The notes beneath the pieces were generated by a model that saw nothing but the letters and a program-made list of their open reading frames with translations, had not been told where the DNA came from and did not search any database. This document shows positions 43,311 to 51,519 of a stretch of DNA of 64,000 nt, piece by piece. The position numbers and the translations under genes were made by a program. Position 1 is the stretch's first letter. Each line of letters begins with the position of its first letter. The DNA comes from JAGNNV01 sp031412915 (GTDB lineage: Bacteria > Acidobacteriota > Vicinamibacteria > Fen-336 > JAGNNV01), in NCBI GenBank assembly GCA_031412915.1, contig JANODX010000054.1, forward strand, positions 15,593 through 79,592, given 5' to 3'.

Positions 43311-43865
43311 GTGATAGCCCAAGCCAAGACCGCGGTCGTCATCACGGTGAGCGATTCCGTCCACGCGGGCACGCGGGAGGATCTGTCCGGGCCGGAGACC
43401 CGAAGAGGCCTGGAGGGCCTCGGCCTCGAGGTCGATGGGCCACTGGTGGTTCCAGACGAAGAGGACATGATCTCGAAGCTCCTGGTGTTCTCGGCCGACC
43501 GCGCCGATCTGGTCGTGACCACCGGAGGCACGGGTCTGGGGCCAAGAGACGTGACACCCGAAGCCACCCGGCGGATTATCGACCGGGAAGCGCCGGGCCT
43601 GGCGGAGCTTATCCGGCTCCGTGGACTGGACCGAACCGTCTACGCCGCCCTGTCCCGTGGGGTTTGCGGCGTCCGGGGAAGAAGTCTGATCGTGAACCTG
43701 CCCGGGTCGCCACGGGGGGTTTCGGAAGGGCTTCTGGCCCTGTCCCCGGTTCTGCTCCACGCCCTTGACTTGATCGTCGGGAACACCGAACACGGACCTG
43801 CGGTCGGGACAAGCGAAGGTTTGTCGCCGGTACGTGCCTCTGGTAGCCTCTCGCCCAGCAAATGA
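43311..43865 (+). CDS. MogA/MoaB family molybdopterin biosynthesis protein
   Basis: 184 residues from the GTG at 43311; an in-frame TTG at 43281 would add ten residues, and the start is uncertain. The MoCF-binding fold is shown by AVVITVSDSVHAGTREDLSG, DLVVTTGGTGLGPRDVTPEA and VYAALSRGVCGVRGRSLIVN. LPGSPRGVSEGLLAL is the typical C-terminal motif. Such proteins adenylylate molybdopterin or help insert molybdenum. The C-terminal 25 residues go beyond the family and are probably disordered. No other molybdenum cofactor genes are near. Confidence 0.88.
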   Translation: MIAQAKTAVVITVSDSVHAGTREDLSGPETRRGLEGLGLEVDGPLVVPDEEDMISKLLVFSADRADLVVTTGGTGLGPRDVTPEATRRIIDREAPGLAELIRLRGLDRTVYAALSRGVCGVRGRSLIVNLPGSPRGVSEGLLALSPVLLHALDLIVGNTEHGPAVGTSEGLSPVRASGSLSPSK

Positions 43866-43931
43866 CGGGTGCCTGGCCGGATCCGTCTCCGCGATTCGGT
43901 CAAAGGTGTTGGTCCAGGGTGAGATAAGGGC

Positions 43932-44177
43932 ATGGGTCCCGAGCGAAACCGTTCGACGAGCGATTTCGAGCGAGTCATCCGCGAAGCGGCTCCGTATCTA
44001 GGCATGGGCACTGCGCTTGCCGTCACCGTGGGGCTGTGTTCCGCCCTGGGGTTCTGGCTTGACCGATGGGCGGGGACAAAGCCCTGGCTCGCTCTCATCT
44101 TTGGCTCGTTGGGGGTGGTCACAGCCCTCGTGCAGTTTGCCAGGATGGCGTCAAACCTCAACAAGCCCAGGCCCTGA
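43932..44177 (+). CDS. atpZ: AtpZ/AtpI-like small membrane protein
   Basis: 81 residues with two membrane spans (YLGMGTALAVTVGLCSALGF and WLALIFGSLGVVTALVQF) separated by WLDRWAGTKP. This is the AtpZ/AtpI pattern at the head of F-type ATP synthase operons, thought to assist c-ring assembly or Mg2+ uptake. It is followed by a second small subunit-I-like gene and then atpB, supporting the assignment. Confidence 0.82.
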   Translation: MGPERNRSTSDFERVIREAAPYLGMGTALAVTVGLCSALGFWLDRWAGTKPWLALIFGSLGVVTALVQFARMASNLNKPRP

Positions 44178-44222
44178 TCTCAAGGCCTGGATCTCAAAGA
44201 ACGAACAAGAACCTTTCAAGCC

Positions 44223-44609
44223 TTGATCACCTCGCTTCAACTGGCGTTCGGCATGACCCTCTTTGCGGCCGCGTCTTCGCTGATCGCCGTGGGTTTGACC
44301 TCCGACACGGCGGCGGAGACGGCGGTGCTTTTCTCGGCGCTTCTCGCAACCGTGAACGCTCTTCTCGCTTTGTGGCTCTCGCACATCGGGGCGACGCGGA
44401 CCTCGACGAAGGCGTTCTTCGGCGCCGTCCTCGGAGGCATGCTGTTGCGAATGGGGACCACCCTCGCGGGATTTGTGATCGGCCTTAAGGTTCTCCTCCT
44501 TCCCGCGATGGCTTTCGCGGCCGCCCTTCTGACGTACACCGGTTTGTTCATTGCCGCCGAAGTGACTTTGTGGTCACGGCAGAATTTTTCTCCACGGGTT
44601 CAATCGTGA
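44223..44609 (+). CDS. ATP synthase subunit I-like membrane protein
   Basis: 128 residues from a TTG at 44223, with four predicted spans (SLQLAFGMTLFAAASSLIAV, AVLFSALLATVNALLALWLS, FFGAVLGGMLLRMGTTLAGF and LLLPAMAFAAALLTYTGLFI). Hydrophobic proteins of this type stand directly before atpB in many bacteria (AtpR/AtpI, subunit I). Its stop overlaps the atpB start region. Sequence similarity is weak by eye, so position carries most of the evidence. Confidence 0.65.
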   Translation: MITSLQLAFGMTLFAAASSLIAVGLTSDTAAETAVLFSALLATVNALLALWLSHIGATRTSTKAFFGAVLGGMLLRMGTTLAGFVIGLKVLLLPAMAFAAALLTYTGLFIAAEVTLWSRQNFSPRVQS

Positions 44610-45505
44610 TGATCTTTGGCGCCTGGATTCTGGCGGTCGCCCTGGCCTCGTCTCCACAGCATGAGGCCGCGAAGGAAGTCTCGACCCCTTCACCCGCGGG
44701 CGCGACTTCGCCGAGCGACCACCCGCAGGAAAGCGGTGAGAGCCCGGCCCAAATCCTCATGCACCATGTCACGGACCAGGCCGAGTATCGTCCGTTCGGC
44801 CTGCCCATCGCCTTCCCGACCAAGCACATGTTCTTTCTTCTCGCGGTCATGGCCCTCGTCATCGGGGTCGCCCGAGTGGCCATCGCGAGTTACCGGAATG
44901 GCGCACCCAGAGGCGTGGGTTCGGTGGTCGAGACGCTGGTCGCCTACGTCCGGGACGAAATCGCCGAGAAGAGCATCGGCCACGGGGAGGGGGCGAAGTA
45001 CACCCCGCTGCTCCTGAGCTTCTTCTTCTTCATTCTCTTCGCCGCCCTGTTCGGTCTGCTCCCTTTCAGCGCCACCTCGACCGGCAACCTCTCCGTCACC
45101 TTCGCCCTGGCCTTTATCTCGTTCGCGGCCCAGCAGTACGCGGGCATGTCGAAGTACGGTGTCGTCGGACACTTCAAGAACCTGGTGCCTCATGGGTTGC
45201 CCGGCCCGCTGTTGGTGGTGATGATCCCCATCGAATTTCTAGGCATGTTCACCAAGCCGTTCGCGCTCATGATCCGGCTCTTCGCCAATATGCTGGCCGG
45301 ACACATGATGATCGCGGCCCTTCTGATGCTGGTGCCGCTGTGCTACCCGATTTCTCAGACCCTGGGCATCGTGATGATCCCCATTTCCCTGGGGATGGCG
45401 CTGTTCATCATGTGCCTCGAGGTGCTGGTGGCCTTTATTCAGGCCTACGTATTCACGCTCTTTTCCGCGATGTTCATCGGGATGTACGCTCATCCTTCAC
45501 ACTAG
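44609..45505 (+). CDS. atpB: F0F1 ATP synthase subunit a
   Basis: 298 residues from the ATG at 44609, which overlaps the previous stop; in-frame GTG codons at 44606 and 44570 are alternatives. After an N-terminal span and a variable loop come LLLSFFFFILFAALFGLLPF and the family core: FALMIRLFANMLAGHMMIAA with the essential stator Arg, then FIMCLEVLVAFIQAYVFTLF. It forms the proton half-channels next to the c-ring. The N-terminal extension of about 60 residues rich in Ser/Pro is longer than in E. coli. Confidence 0.94.
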   Translation: MIFGAWILAVALASSPQHEAAKEVSTPSPAGATSPSDHPQESGESPAQILMHHVTDQAEYRPFGLPIAFPTKHMFFLLAVMALVIGVARVAIASYRNGAPRGVGSVVETLVAYVRDEIAEKSIGHGEGAKYTPLLLSFFFFILFAALFGLLPFSATSTGNLSVTFALAFISFAAQQYAGMSKYGVVGHFKNLVPHGLPGPLLVVMIPIEFLGMFTKPFALMIRLFANMLAGHMMIAALLMLVPLCYPISQTLGIVMIPISLGMALFIMCLEVLVAFIQAYVFTLFSAMFIGMYAHPSH

Positions 45506-45538
45506 AATTCCCCCCGCCCCAAAAAACCACTTCTAAAC

Positions 45539-45543
45539 AGGAG
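45539..45543 (+). promoter_or_regulatory. Strong ribosome binding site before atpE
   Basis: AGGAG ten bases before the atpE ATG (45554) is one of the clearest Shine-Dalgarno sequences in the window, consistent with the high translation needed for the many c-subunit copies per enzyme. Confidence 0.7.
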
Positions 45544-45553
45544 CAAATCGCAC

Positions 45554-45784
45554 ATGGACAACCCAGTAGGACTCGCGTATCTCGGCGCCGGACTCGGCAG
45601 TGGTCTCGCCATCATTGGTGGCGGGCTTGGAATTGGAAAGCTTGCCGCCTCCGCGATGGAGGGCATCGCCCGTCAGCCCAGCGCCGCCGGTGAAGTTCGC
45701 GGGGCCATGATCGTAGCCGCCGGCTTGATCGAAGGCGCCACCCTGTTCGCGCTCGTCATCATGATTCTGCTCGTCATCAAGTAA
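45554..45784 (+). CDS. atpE: F0F1 ATP synthase subunit c
   Basis: 76 residues forming a two-helix hairpin. Helix 1 is GAGLGSGLAIIGGGLGIGKL, the polar loop is ARQP, and helix 2 holds the ion-carrying Glu60 in AAGLIEGATLFALVI. The residues after the Glu are Gly-Ala-Thr, without the Ser/Tyr set of known Na+-binding rings, so proton coupling is the simpler reading. It follows atpB by 48 bases. Confidence 0.95.
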   Translation: MDNPVGLAYLGAGLGSGLAIIGGGLGIGKLAASAMEGIARQPSAAGEVRGAMIVAAGLIEGATLFALVIMILLVIK

Positions 45785-45788
45785 GACC

Positions 45789-46322
45789 TTGTTCTCGAAC
45801 TTGACGCCCCTCCTCTTCCTGAAGGGGGGATTGACGGACATCGACTGGACGCTCTCGGTCTTTACCATCGTGGTGTTCGTTCTTTTCGTGCTTGTTCTTT
45901 CGAAGTTCGCCTGGGGACCTCTCCTGGCCGCGATCGATGCGCGGGAAAAGTCGATACGGGAAGCCATCGAAGGATCCCAAAAGGCCAACGCCGAAGCCGC
46001 GGCTCTTCTCGCTCAGCACAAGGATCTGGTCCGCCAGGTCGGCGCGGAACGGGAAGAGATCATCACGAAAGCCGCGAAGGAAGCCGAAGTGTTCAGGGCG
46101 GACTTGATGGCCAAGGCACGCTCCGATGGCGAGGACATCGTGCGTCGTGCGAAGGAGCAGATCGCGCGCGAGACCACGGTTGCCCTGGCCAAGATTCGTG
46201 AAGAAGTGGCAGACCTCGCCGTTCTCGGCGCTTCGAAGATCGTGGCCTCGTCCATGACGCCCGAGGCGCAGAAGAAGCTGGTCACCGATTTCGTCAACAC
46301 CCTTCCGAAGATCAAGAACTAG
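45789..46322 (+). CDS. atpF: F0F1 ATP synthase subunit b
   Basis: 177 residues from a TTG five bases after the atpE stop. One N-terminal membrane span (TLSVFTIVVFVLFVLVLSKF) leads into the long charged stator helix (AAIDAREKSIREAIEGSQKA through AKIREEVADLAVLGASKIVA). This is the last ATP synthase gene of the run: no delta, alpha, gamma, beta or epsilon gene follows, so the F1 genes must be elsewhere in the genome. Confidence 0.93.
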   Translation: MFSNLTPLLFLKGGLTDIDWTLSVFTIVVFVLFVLVLSKFAWGPLLAAIDAREKSIREAIEGSQKANAEAAALLAQHKDLVRQVGAEREEIITKAAKEAEVFRADLMAKARSDGEDIVRRAKEQIARETTVALAKIREEVADLAVLGASKIVASSMTPEAQKKLVTDFVNTLPKIKN

Positions 46323-46325
46323 AGC

Positions 46326-46649
46326 ATGGCCAAGAGCGAAGTCGCCCAGATGTTCGAAGCGTTGCCCGCGATGTTCGTGAAGGGCAGCGTGAAGACACCC
46401 CGAACGTTCTACTTCTCGCTCGACGATGTGGAGAAGTGGACGGTGACGATCGGTCCGGACGCCTGCGCGGTCAAGGCCGGTAAGACCGACGAGGCGGATT
46501 GTTTCTTCAAGGCCACGTCGCAAATGTTTCTGGACGTGTGGAGTGGAAAGAAGACTCCATCCGCCATGGACTTCATCTCGGGAGCGATCAAGAGCAACAA
46601 TCCCATGATGCTGAAGGAGTTCATGGGGGCCTTTCAGCGAAAGGTCTAG
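46326..46649 (+). CDS. SCP2 sterol-binding domain protein
   Basis: 107 residues, the size of a single SCP2 domain. FYFSLDDVEKWTVTIGPDAC, DEADCFFKATSQMFLDVWSG and the C-terminal PSAMDFISGAIKSNNPMMLK follow the fold's strand-helix order. SCP2 domains bind lipids or acyl-CoA. It begins three bases after atpF, so it is probably cotranscribed with the F0 genes. Its TAG stop shares a palindromic CTAG with the convergent ZIP gene. Confidence 0.85.
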   Translation: MAKSEVAQMFEALPAMFVKGSVKTPRTFYFSLDDVEKWTVTIGPDACAVKAGKTDEADCFFKATSQMFLDVWSGKKTPSAMDFISGAIKSNNPMMLKEFMGAFQRKV

Positions 46650-47386
46650 TGGAGGCCGGCGAAGGCCAGGAGTTCGGCCCCTAGGAGGGACAGGGCCACG
46701 CCCGCAAAGACGGACGCGGCCATCCTGGCCCCGCGGATGGAGTTGACCTCGGGGATGAGGTCGGAGGCGGCCACGTAGAGGGTCACTCCGGTGGATAACG
46801 GCAAGGCCACCCCCAGCCAGGCGGGATCGACCAGGGAGAGTGCCCCGAGCAGGGTGGCCGCGGCGAGGATCAGGGACGAGCGCAAGGCGCCGGAGCGACC
46901 CTGGCCGGAGGCGAGAGCGATCGAAGCCACCGTGAAACCCTCTGGAAGCTTGTGAAGCAGGATCGCGACGAAGACCAGAATGCCGAGCGACCGGGACACG
47001 GCGAGGCCGGAAGCGATGGAGAGGCCATCGAAGAAGGCATGCACGGAGAGACCCGCGAGAGCAGTCCACGGCGCGCCTGGCTTCTTCATGGCATGCGCGT
47101 GGGTCTCCTCGCCGAAGTGGAAGTGCGGGGCCACCGTGTGCTCGAAGAAATGCACGAGAAAGTAGCCGGCCAGAATGAGAATCGGCCCGCGCTCGCTTTG
47201 CGCCACCGCGACCGGAAGCATGTGCACGAGGGAGGTGGCCAGCATGAAGCCGGCGCCCAAACCGACGAAATAGCGGAGAACGAGGTCATTCCAGTGGCGC
47301 CTCGAAACGAGAATGAGACCCCCGGCGACGTTCGCCAGGGCGGCGACGAGGCCGAGGAGCATGGGCGTTAGAGCGAAGCCGGTCAT
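46646..47386 (-). CDS. ZIP-family divalent metal transporter
   Basis: 246 residues with about eight spans. The ZIP signatures are the histidine-containing helix LSVHAFFDGLSIASGLAVSR and the LLHKLPEGFTVASIALASG motif. A histidine-rich loop (HTVAPHFHFGEETHAHAMKK) between spans is the usual cytosolic metal-binding region. It should import zinc or another divalent cation. It is the last gene of the 17-kb minus-strand run. Confidence 0.92.
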   Translation of the reverse strand: MTGFALTPMLLGLVAALANVAGGLILVSRRHWNDLVLRYFVGLGAGFMLATSLVHMLPVAVAQSERGPILILAGYFLVHFFEHTVAPHFHFGEETHAHAMKKPGAPWTALAGLSVHAFFDGLSIASGLAVSRSLGILVFVAILLHKLPEGFTVASIALASGQGRSGALRSSLILAAATLLGALSLVDPAWLGVALPLSTGVTLYVAASDLIPEVNSIRGARMAASVFAGVALSLLGAELLAFAGLH

Positions 47387-47419
47387 AGAAGATCCGGAAG
47401 AAGGGAGACCAGGGTCTTC

Positions 47420-48892
47420 CTACACGGCTTCGCGGAAACGTTCGACCAGGTGAACCAGGGTCTTCACCCCGAAACCCAGGGCGCCCGCTTCGTAGTACCG
47501 CCAGTCCCGGTCACGAAACATTGGACCGGCGATATCAAGATGGGCCCACGCCACACCCTCGGGCACGAACTCGCGGAGGAAGAGTGCGGCCGTGATGGCT
47601 CCGGCGAGCCCGCCGGTGGCGATATTGTTGATGTCCGCAAAAGGCGTCTTGAGCGAATCCCGATATTCCTCGATCAGCGGCAGTTCCCAGAACGCCTCGC
47701 CATGACTCTCGCCGGCCGCGATGACGCGCCGAACCAGTTCGCGATTGGAGCCGAGGATGCCCGCGACCGAGGGCCCAAGGGCCCGAACCACGGCCCCCGT
47801 GAGGGTCGCAATGTCGATGACGTGGGTGGCCCCCTCTTCGCCCGCCCGAGCCAGACCGTCGGAGAGGACAAGCCGGCCTTCGGCGTCCGTGTTGTCGACC
47901 ATCACACTCTTGCCGTTCTTGGCCACGAAGATATCCCCGGGTCGGTTGGCGCTGTTCCCGGGCATGTTTTCGGCGCAACACAGAATGCCGATCACCCGAA
48001 CGCCGGGCTGAAGCCTGGCGATGGTGCGCATGGTGGCGAGGACGGCGGCCGCTCCCGCCATGTCGCCCTTCATTTCCCACATCTTGTCCGCGGGCTTGAT
48101 GGAGATTCCACCGGAGTCGAAGGTGAGCCCTTTGCCGACGAGCGCGATGGTCTCCGCCGAGCTCTGCCGGGGAATGTGACGGAGGATGACCATCCTTGGC
48201 GGGGTTACGCTCCCTGCCCCCACGTGGAGAAGCCCTCGATACCCCTTCGCCTTGAGCGCGGTCTCGTCAAGAACTTCGCACTGCAGGCCGCCCTCGAGGG
48301 CTATCTGTTGCGCCTGTTCCGCAAGGACCAGCGGGTTCACGACGTTGGCGGGCTCGTTGATGAGGTCGCGGGCGACGTTCACGTTCTCTGAAACCCACGC
48401 GTAGCGGGCTTTGCGCGCCTCCGCGTCGGCCCGGTGGTCGGGGTGCACGACGATCTCCAGGGCCAGCTTCTCCTTGAAGAAGACCTGCTTCTCCTGGCGG
48501 TGCCGATCGAACGCATAGGCGCCCAGTACGGCGCCCTCCACCGCTTTGCCGACCAGGGGTGCCGCGTCCTGGTGGTTCAGGAAGACGGCAACCCGGGGCA
48601 GGCCGAGATCCCGGGCCAGTCGCACCGCCCGGGCGACCACGGTCTTCACGGTTTCCCACGTATTCAGGCCACGGATCTGGCTGGAGGCGAAAACCGCGAT
48701 GGTTCGAGCGCCCTCTTTTTGGATGAGTTCTCTCGAAAGAGAATGCGCGCGAAATCGGGTCGCCGCATCCTCCACGACGGCTGCGATCGCGGGATCGTCA
48801 ACGGTGTGCATGTTCTCTTTCTCATCCACGAGAAAGACGAGAAGATCGGCCACCACCTTCGAGGCGGGGCCGGAGAAGAGTCCAATATTCAT
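47420..48892 (-). CDS. pepA: Leucyl aminopeptidase (M17)
   Basis: 490 residues. The C-terminal peptidase domain contains the metal ligands in VGKGLTFDSGGISIKPADKM and the signature NTDAEGRLVLSDGL, with MKGDMAGAAAVLATM and the C-terminal AWAHLDIAGP. The N-terminal domain (about 1-160) is the macrodomain-like region found in M17 hexamers. It removes N-terminal residues from peptides. It begins 33 bases after the lipoprotein gene. Confidence 0.95.
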   Translation of the reverse strand: MNIGLFSGPASKVVADLLVFLVDEKENMHTVDDPAIAAVVEDAATRFRAHSLSRELIQKEGARTIAVFASSQIRGLNTWETVKTVVARAVRLARDLGLPRVAVFLNHQDAAPLVGKAVEGAVLGAYAFDRHRQEKQVFFKEKLALEIVVHPDHRADAEARKARYAWVSENVNVARDLINEPANVVNPLVLAEQAQQIALEGGLQCEVLDETALKAKGYRGLLHVGAGSVTPPRMVILRHIPRQSSAETIALVGKGLTFDSGGISIKPADKMWEMKGDMAGAAAVLATMRTIARLQPGVRVIGILCCAENMPGNSANRPGDIFVAKNGKSVMVDNTDAEGRLVLSDGLARAGEEGATHVIDIATLTGAVVRALGPSVAGILGSNRELVRRVIAAGESHGEAFWELPLIEEYRDSLKTPFADINNIATGGLAGAITAALFLREFVPEGVAWAHLDIAGPMFRDRDWRYYEAGALGFGVKTLVHLVERFREAV

Positions 48893-48925
48893 TCGTTCCT
48901 CAGGAGGACAGGGGAGAACCGGCGC

Positions 48926-49705
48926 TCATCGGGCGCTGGAGGTTGGATCGTAGCTCAGAAAATCGCTCTCGCCTCGGGAGTTGTCGGGGGAGCGCGGTCC
49001 TTTGGAGCCTCCTCTTCTTTTTCCTCGGCGAGCGAAGAGAAGAAGGACCGCCCCCACGATGCCCAGGGCGGCCAGAACCGCCAAAGCGAACAGACCGAGA
49101 GTCGTTCTAAGCACGCTCGTGGTGCCGAGGGTGGCGCCGAAGTCGATAGGAGCGCCGGCCATGCCGCCCCGCAGATCCTGACGCCAGGAAAGGATGTTCC
49201 CTCGCTCCACGCCCAAGGACGCGTTCCGGTGCTCGAAGATCTCGCTCGAAAGGTGAAAACGCACGGCCATGAGGCCGCTCTCGTCGCCCGACGCGGCCCC
49301 CGACCGCTGGGGTCGCCGCCAAACCCCGAAGAGACGAAGTCGATCTCCTTCGCGCCGCACCGCCACCACAAGATCGGGAAAAGCCCGGGTGCCGACCAGA
49401 GCGTTGAGGTTGGGAAATGTGGCGGCGACCGTTATATAGGTCCGGCCCTGGCGCCTCACCTTCCGGACGCGTGGATTCACGATCCCCGGGTCCTGGAACA
49501 GGGCGCCGACGGTCTGCTCGTTGACCGTGGCGTCCAGGTTCTTCGGGTCGCCGACGTTCTTGACCGTGTTCCAGATCCAGGGGGGCGCCGTCACCACGAA
49601 AGAGCCCGATCCGTCGGTGTTGATCCAGAACTCGTGCTCAAACTCGTAGGTCACGCAACCCCTGAAAGAGGCGGCGAGCAGGAGCACGGAAAGAAGACGG
49701 ATCAA
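48926..49705 (-). CDS. Putative membrane-anchored lipoprotein, unknown family
   Basis: 259 residues. A signal peptide ends in LLLAASFRGC, a lipobox-like site, so the mature protein may be lipidated at Cys17. The body is beta-rich (VTYEFEHEFWINTDGSGSFV and RTYITVAATFPNLNALVG). Near the C-terminus a membrane span (TTLGLFALAVLAALGIVGAV) is followed by a basic Arg/Lys/Gly tail, so it would be held in the membrane at both ends. I do not recognise the family. Confidence 0.68.
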   Translation of the reverse strand: MIRLLSVLLLAASFRGCVTYEFEHEFWINTDGSGSFVVTAPPWIWNTVKNVGDPKNLDATVNEQTVGALFQDPGIVNPRVRKVRRQGRTYITVAATFPNLNALVGTRAFPDLVVAVRREGDRLRLFGVWRRPQRSGAASGDESGLMAVRFHLSSEIFEHRNASLGVERGNILSWRQDLRGGMAGAPIDFGATLGTTSVLRTTLGLFALAVLAALGIVGAVLLLFARRGKRRGGSKGPRSPDNSRGESDFLSYDPTSSAR

Positions 49706-49717
49706 CTCGCAGCCAGT

Positions 49718-50791
49718 CTAACCATCGAGCGAATCGGGGTTGGGGGGCTCAAACGAAAGGGCGAGAAGGCGAACCAGGTCCCGCGCAAGCGGAGACCTGG
49801 CAACACCGACCTCACAGACGACCGCGGAGACCAGGGCTGCGGGGGTGACGTCGAACGCAGGATTGAAAACGTCGACGCCTTGGGGAGCCAGACGAATTCC
49901 GCCGATCGTCAGGACTTCGTTCGGGTCCCGTTCCTCGATGGCCACGTCCGCCCCCGAAGGAGTGGCAAGATCGAAGGTTGAGCGAGGCGCCGCGACGAAA
50001 AAGGGAATTTTGTGCTCTCGGGCCAGGACGGCCAGGGAGTAGGTCCCGATCTTGTTCACCACGTCGCCGTTCGCGGTGATCCGATCCGCGCCCACCACCA
50101 CGCAGTTGACCCCGCCTCGGGCCATGAGAAACCCCGCCATGGAGTCGGTGATCAAGGTGGTGGGAATCTGGTCGTTCACAAGCTCCCAGGCGGTGAGCCG
50201 AGCGCCCTGCAAGACGGGCCGGGTTTCGCCCGCGAATACTCTTTCGAGCTTTCCGCGCCGGTGCGCGGATCGAATGACGCCAAGCGCGGTGCCGTAGCCT
50301 GCGGTGGCGAGCGCTCCGGCGTTGCAGTGAGTGAGAACCCGCGCGGGCTCGGGGAGCAGGGCGGCCCCGAAATCACTCATCGCGTGACAGGCCGCCAGGT
50401 CGTCGCTCAGAAGTTTCCGGGCTCTGGCGAGAAGGGCGGCCACCAGAGCCTCGCCGGAAGCGGCGGGCAGTGAGTGTTGAACCCGGCGCATCTGGTCGAG
50501 CGCCCAGAAGAGGTTCACCGCGGTGGGCCGGCTTCCGGCCAGAACTCGGTCGGCATCCTCAAGAGCGTCCGCGAGGGAAGAGCCCGCCTCCAGGGCGTGC
50601 TGGCCGGCCAGGACCATGCCAAACGCGGCGGTCACACCAATGGCGGGGGCCCCGCGAACCACGAGAGTCTTGATGGCCCGGGCGGTCTCCTCCGCGGACC
50701 GGCACACCACGTAGCGAACCTCGGATGGAAGAGCGCGTTGGTCGAGCAGGTGAAGGGCGCCTTCGGCGAAGCTCAGCGTGTGGACCGCCAT
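49718..50791 (-). CDS. mtnA: S-methyl-5-thioribose-1-phosphate isomerase
   Basis: 357 residues from the ATG at 50791, which overlaps the upstream stop (TGATG); a GTG at 50794 is the other choice. MtnA landmarks are VRGAPAIGVTAAFGMVLAG, the catalytic Cys in LTHCNAGALATAGYGTALGV and the Asp in VNCVVVGADRITANGDVVNK, with AVLAREHKIPFFVAAPRSTF. It isomerises 5-methylthioribose-1-phosphate in methionine salvage. The rest of the pathway is not in the window. It lies at the end of the Bat operon, an unusual company. Confidence 0.95.
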   Translation of the reverse strand: MAVHTLSFAEGALHLLDQRALPSEVRYVVCRSAEETARAIKTLVVRGAPAIGVTAAFGMVLAGQHALEAGSSLADALEDADRVLAGSRPTAVNLFWALDQMRRVQHSLPAASGEALVAALLARARKLLSDDLAACHAMSDFGAALLPEPARVLTHCNAGALATAGYGTALGVIRSAHRRGKLERVFAGETRPVLQGARLTAWELVNDQIPTTLITDSMAGFLMARGGVNCVVVGADRITANGDVVNKIGTYSLAVLAREHKIPFFVAAPRSTFDLATPSGADVAIEERDPNEVLTIGGIRLAPQGVDVFNPAFDVTPAALVSAVVCEVGVARSPLARDLVRLLALSFEPPNPDSLDG

Positions 50792-51519
50792 CACTGCACC
50801 CCTAGCTTTCTAACGTCGTTTTGCTGGGCGAAGCCGCGAGCCCCGGAGGCATCCTGGATCCTCAGGTAATCGCGTTCCTCGCCCAGAAGAGGCACCACTT
50901 CGCCTTCTCGCAAGCTGGCAAGAGCCACCGCATCCTGACTCGGACGGTCGACCAGCGGCGCGTCCTTCTGCACCACGACGCCCCGCCTCTCCCCCAGGGA
51001 GGCCGCAAGAACGGGGGAAAGCAGAAGAACGCCGATGAGCAAGCTCACCAGAGAAAGGGATCGGCGAGGCTCTTTCCGAAACAAGGAGACTATGGACAGA
51101 AGGAACGCGGCAACCGCGAGCCAATCGAATCGGAGGCGAAGGGCGATCACTCGCGCGTCGCCCACCAGGCCAAGCGAGACTTCGGAAGGATCGAGTCCGA
51201 GTTCCGCACGCAGGCGTTCGAGTTCTCGACTGATGCTCGAATCCGTGGGCGATAGCGCCTGGGCGCACAGAAGCGCCCAAAGGGCTTCGCCCTTCCTTCC
51301 CCTGGCCGAGGCGGCCTGCGCCCAGTTCCAGTAGACCGAAGGGGCTCGCACGCCGTTCTCGACCAGACGCGCATAGTCAGCACGGGCGTCGTCCCAGCGG
51401 CTACGCGCCGCGTTCTCGTTCGCACGCCTGAATACGGCGGAGGGGGCCTCGGCCTGGGCAAAGCCCAGGGAAGCCCATAGAAGAACGGTCAGAAGGAGTC
51501 CAAAAGAGCCCGGCTTCAT
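50791..51519 (-). CDS. TPR/SH3-like membrane protein, BatE-like
   Basis: 242 residues, ATG at 51519 overlapping the batD stop (ATGA). A signal peptide (GLLLTVLLWASLGFAQAEA) precedes TPR-like helices (FRRANENAARSRWDDARADY and WNWAQAASARGRKGEALWAL), two membrane spans (about 133-175), and a C-terminal SH3b-type domain (VVQKDAPLVDRPSQDAVALA, LRIQDASGARGFAQQNDVRK). This is the BatE architecture: periplasmic TPR, spans, SH3. It closes the aerotolerance-type operon. Confidence 0.8.
   Translation of the reverse strand: MKPGSFGLLLTVLLWASLGFAQAEAPSAVFRRANENAARSRWDDARADYARLVENGVRAPSVYWNWAQAASARGRKGEALWALLCAQALSPTDSSISRELERLRAELGLDPSEVSLGLVGDARVIALRLRFDWLAVAAFLLSIVSLFRKEPRRSLSLVSLLIGVLLLSPVLAASLGERRGVVVQKDAPLVDRPSQDAVALASLREGEVVPLLGEERDYLRIQDASGARGFAQQNDVRKLGVQ

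Noticed and set aside
45777..47069. 430-codon minus-strand frame opposite atpF and the SCP2 gene
   Set aside because: It is the complement of two recognisable genes and shows no domain of its own.
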